Positions 60,091 through 64,000 of a DNA stretch of 64,000 nucleotides are shown here, piece after piece. Under the pieces are notes generated by a model that saw only the letters and a program-made list of their open reading frames with translations, searched no databases and was not told the DNA's origin. The position numbers and the translations under genes were made by a program. This stretch comes from Blastomyces gilchristii SLH14081. Lineage: Eukaryota > Ascomycota > Eurotiomycetes > Onygenales > Ajellomycetaceae. Location of the stretch: assembly GCF_000003855.2 (NCBI RefSeq), contig NW_003101678.1, positions 1,983,587 through 2,047,586 on the forward strand, read 5' to 3'. Each line of letters opens with the position of its first letter. Within the stretch, counting starts at the first letter, position 1.

Positions 60091-61054
60091 TGTGATTTTT
60101 GATGCAGATAGATAAGTGGCAGAATGGACCACGATAGGTATAAGTTCTAGAAAACACAATACGTGTGGAAATGAGTCTCCCCGGCGACCGTGTTGATAGT
60201 GTAGCTGGGAGGTTGATAGAGTGAGGTTAAGGGGATAAGGGATTCAGCGGGAGAAGAGAACGACTGGATTGTCTTCCCCTTCATCCCAGCGCGGAAAGAA
60301 AGAACTCGGGCTCCAACACAGCCATGCATTGATTTGCTAAACAGAGGAGACTTCGGATTCCAGTCTAGCATAGAAGAAATACAGAGAGGTACTAGCAGAG
60401 AGAGAAAAAAAAAAAAAAGAGAGAAAATGAGTTAGAGAAACTCGCTATATTTAGGACAAGACATCCCGCAGTTATATAGTTACAGTATACAACGTAGGAA
60501 CTAGCCTTGTCTCATCATGCAAGTTCTTAGAACGGGGTGCAGAGGTAGTTAGAGCTCCAAGTAAATAAATATTCGAGCATAAGTGGATTCCTATCGTATG
60601 TTGACTTGGGAAAGATAGTTAACTTAAATATTAAAATAATAGTTAGTTAACTTTAATAATAAAATAGTTAACTTTATTTAAATATTTAGCTCGACGTCAG
60701 CTGTGGGGTGGGTGACAGCAAAAACAAATCATGCAACTGTTCTCTCAGCCAACTTGCCCTCACACTGACAACCTCACATATCTTCGAGTTCAACGGGTGA
60801 TCCCTTCCTGGGGCAGATAAATATTTTACTATGGGGTTTCCGCCGCTGTATCGCCATCCAACCCGATCTGCAAAGATCCAATAATAAATACTTGCGACTA
60901 TTCAGCGTCCCAACTTCCCGCTTTCCCCACACTGAGCGATACAGATACCGTCCGCTAGGAATGAATCCTCCGCTGACCCCGCTACCTTAACAACCCGCTC
61001 CATTGATTCCGGGGGTTCTTTGAGTCAAGGGCTCAGAGCACTCCTAGAGTCAAG
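60091..61054. promoter_or_regulatory. Divergent intergenic region, PCH2 / RCY1
   Basis: No gene is supported; the 74-codon minus-strand frame at 60147-60371 has no family match. An A run (60407-60418) and the AT tandem repeat listed separately lie here. Confidence 0.5.
60615..60690. repeat. AT-rich tandem repeat with GTTAAC units
   Basis: Three related units of roughly 24-27 bp, each starting TAGTTAACTT and continuing with AAAT/AATAAT-type sequence, follow one another from about 60617 to 60687. Each contains the GTTAAC palindrome. Confidence 0.55.
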
Positions 61055-63930
61055 ATGTCGGGTTTTGCAAAGGCCCAGGTCTCCGGCGGGAGGCCGGGCA
61101 AGGATATCCTCGCCTCGTTGAAACTGGCACAGCTGGAGATTTCCAAGCCAGCCCTGCCTGCTGGTGAGTACGGAGAGTGGCAGATTATATACTCACCCAT
61201 TCATATATATTAGACGTCCGGGGGGGAATGCTGTTTTGCTGATGTTTACCGGCTTTAGAAATATTATCCTCCATCCTAGATTACCTTCCACCGGCCGACT
61301 TGATTAGAGTCGCGGGGGCTTCGAGGTTAATGAGAGAGATGGTCTACGAGGATTCAAGATGGGTACAAAGACTGAAACGGATTGGCTGTTGGGATGATGT
61401 CGAGGCAAGAAAAGTGGCGGAACAGTCCAACCCAGTTCTCCATAGACAGATGAGTGTGCCTGTGCCAACTATACACGTTCAAACCCACCCACCTGATAAG
61501 CCTCCCGGTGGAAACATCGTGGGGGGAACTGCAATCGCCAATGGTACGACGGGTAAATCGAACGCCTTTGAAGTCGTTGAGTTCTCTACGGGAATAGGGT
61601 CGAACAAATCTATTGCTTTGAATGCTAAGGCCGCTTTATCTGTCCTCTCCCGTGTTCGCTCTATACGTGGAAGGGCAAGGGAGGAATACGGCAAGGTCCA
61701 TGCGGCGATCTACCCATTCTATAGAGATATTGACAGAACGGGTGGGTCGATGGACAGTATAGTATTTAAAGTGTACCATACGCCCGAAGACCAAGCTCAG
61801 ATGCTGTCACAACTCCAAGCGTTCGCAAAATGCGATAATGTCCTTGGAGGGAAGTCGAGGAGGGAAAAAGTTCTTCGTGCCGTATCTCTTTTTGAAATGG
61901 CCGCGCTGCAGGAGTTTAGAAGTGGGTATGAGCATGGAGATATCGAAGGTCAAATGCGGAAATATACCGGTGTATTGACCACACTTAATGGCGGCAGTGC
62001 TGCTATTGCTCATTTCATTGACCATAACCACCTATTCGCGCGGAAGCGCGATTTTGGAAGCCCGTCGGATTGTGTCGATAGTGACACTAATGCAGTGAGG
62101 TTAAGCCACTCTCAGGCATTTCTTACCCGCCTGAGCGTGGCATATAACGAGGAAGTGGATATCATAGATCTCTGCTTCCATACGCCTACGAAGGTATCGA
62201 CGTTATTTCTAGACAAGATCGAGACAGAGGTATTGTCTCCTTATTTCACCGCCCTTTTCACCGACCTACGCTCCCGGAACGTTGAATCGTACCTTAGGGC
62301 TGTTTCGGGAACGTTTGCGCAGACTTTGCATTTTACTCGGGATTTACGGAAGCCCATAAATAGTTCTGGCGATGACTTTGCCGAGGCAGCAGATAGGATT
62401 GCGGAAAGCATATTTGAACCATATCTCGACCAATACCTCACAGACGAACTCAACCATTTCCGTAAGCACTGTGACATCGTCGTGTCAGAATGGGATAGGC
62501 AGCTCTCTGAGCAAGCAGCATCCACGGAATCCTTCTACATGTCCAATGTCAACCGGCAGGCTGATAAGAAAGATTTCCTCACCTCCTTTAAAAAGGTGCT
62601 TATGGCGCCTGTGAACATTCTACCTAATTTCTCTTCTATGATGTCAAATGGTGCAAAGGCGGAGGACACTGAGAAAGATGCTCAAATTCAAGACCCAACC
62701 TATATTCCGAACCCTAAGTTTGCAACGCCCGTGTCGATTCCTTCCACCCCGTCAACGCCGCCAAATGACCTTCCCACAACAGAACTTGCTGCCAAAGTTG
62801 CAATCATGAACTCGAGACTCGAAGGTATTCGCTCCTTGTTCAGTATCGAGGTAGCCCTCGACTTGGTTCACGCTGCCAAAGCTAGTCTAGAGCGAGCCGC
62901 CCAATTCTTGAAACTGGGTGGTAAATCCGCGAAAGATGCAAAATTACAGTGCGAGGCCATTTTTGTCTCTCTCTTGCACATCCTTGGCCATCGACATGTC
63001 ATTGCCGGCTTCGATAAAGCCGTCGGTCACCTTTCCCAGTATCAACCCCGATACGAAGAGAAGCACGACGGCAAGGGCGTGGAGCCGTTGGTTACGTTCC
63101 TTGAGCTGGTCAATGTGGGCGACCTGATTCTCCAGATGATGGACGTCTTCTACGAACAAGAGCTAATTGCAGCGAAACTGACGGACCGGAGCGACTTCCT
63201 CGACCCGGCGGCGAAGGAGAAGAAGAAATTCGAGCAGATGCTGGATGAACGGGTTGCGGCGGGTCTTAACAAGGGCATAGACGTGCTTATGGATGAGGTC
63301 GATTACCTGCTGGCGACGAAGCAGCCTGCGACTGATTTTAACCCAGAGGCGGATCTTTCACGGCGGAATGCGGCTGATGTTGGGCCAAGTGAAGCGGCGA
63401 AAGCGGTTGTGGATGTCATTTCGGCACATACTCGAATGCTCATAGGGAGCACTGATAAGAGTACCCTTGAGGTCTTTAATCAGGAGATTGGCTTGCGGCT
63501 TTTTGCGTCGCTGTGCAAGCACCTGAAAATGCAGCGTGTTACGGTCGAAGGGTCGATTAAACTTATCAGGTATGGTTTCTGTCTCAAACGTGAAACGGTT
63601 CGTGCGATTTTTTACATCCATTACGATATTGATTGCTTACTCCATAACCTGCAAAATAGCGATATGAACCATTACTTCAACCTCATAAAAACGATGAAAA
63701 ATGACCAGCTACTCCAATACTTTATTGCTCTCAGGGAATTGTCGCAGGTTTACCTTATTGACCCGTCTGATTCTAAGGAGATGGCTACGATCATCGCCGA
63801 TGGCGATCGGTTTCACGGCATTTTTCGCGCCGAAGAGGTCTATGAATTTGCCACTAGGCGCGCGGATTGGTATCAGGTTAAGAAGAGCGTGGAAAGAGCC
63901 ATGTTCGGCATTGGATGCTCTGTGATGTGA
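61055..63930 (+). CDS. RCY1: Recyclin-1 (F-box plus Sec10-like domain)
   Basis: Exons 61055-61163, 61259-63569 and 63660-63930 give 896 residues. Rcy1 is an F-box protein of endosome-to-Golgi/plasma-membrane recycling and is related to exocyst Sec10. The F-box is ILSSILDYLPPADLIRVAGA with RWVQRLKR just after it. A short disordered segment follows, then a long helical Sec10-like body (KVHAAIYPFYRDIDRTGG, CFHTPTKVSTLFLDKIETEV, FEPYLDQYL, then MLDERVAAGLNKGIDVLMDEVDYLL). The second intron (63570-63659, GTATGG...ATAG) is 90 bp and stop-free, so retention would add 30 residues; splicing gives the smoother SIKLI-SDMNHYFN join. It starts at the first ATG, which leads directly to the F-box. Confidence 0.92.
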
Positions 63931-64000
63931 ATGGGGCGTTTTCTTCTACGAACTCTGGTGTGGTGTTTGATTTCAGTCACGACACAATGTCTCCAATCTA
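63931..64000. other. 3' flank of RCY1, window end
   Basis: Seventy bases after the RCY1 stop; nothing is recognisable. Confidence 0.4.

Overview
The window is nuclear DNA of a filamentous ascomycete. Genes carry short GT-AG introns, are spaced by AT-rich DNA and read as fungal orthologues throughout. Gene content, thiamine-riboswitch architecture and long AT-rich gaps suggest Eurotiomycetes, most likely Onygenales; that placement is inference from protein resemblance, not from a search. I rebuilt 17 protein-coding genes exon by exon. In 16 the exon lengths sum to an intact reading frame; the exception is the Cdk1 gene, which is one base short.

Layout. 0.5-3.4 kb: an AlkB-type dioxygenase (-) divergent from the PSTAIRE kinase Cdk1/NimX (+). 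3.4-6.6 kb: a gene-poor gap with an ankyrin-repeat relic. 6.6-11.7 kb: a full-size ABCA-type transporter. 11.7-18.6 kb: AT-rich DNA with MITE-like inverted repeats around a GABA/choline-type permease. 18.0-19.9 kb: the thiamine pyrimidine synthase NMT1/THI5 with a TPP riboswitch in its 5' leader. 19.9-25.2 kb: gene-poor, containing a small secreted cysteine-rich protein gene and an epoxide-hydrolase relic. 25.2-26.1 kb: an intronless, GC-rich class II aldolase.

26.5-48.5 kb is dense housekeeping DNA: succinate dehydrogenase iron-sulfur subunit (-), a membrane-anchored double-psi beta-barrel protein (+), Uba4 (-), Slx9 (-), glycerol-3-phosphate dehydrogenase (+), glycogen debranching enzyme (+), a CSC1/RSN1-type channel (+) and DAHP synthase (-). 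48.4-60.1 kb holds a 1565-residue protein with the architecture of the meiotic axis core protein Red1/SYCP2 (-), cytochrome c1 (-) and the AAA+ ATPase Pch2/TRIP13 (-). Recyclin-1 (+) closes the window.

Most genes are independently transcribed. Two functional pairings stand out: SDHB and CYT1 (respiratory complexes II and III), and the Red1-like protein with Pch2, which act on the same meiotic chromosome axis. The most notable observations are the single-base break in Cdk1, the TPP riboswitch with an overlapping upstream ORF, the previously invisible 67-residue secreted protein, the Red1-like gene, and the MITE-like repeats.
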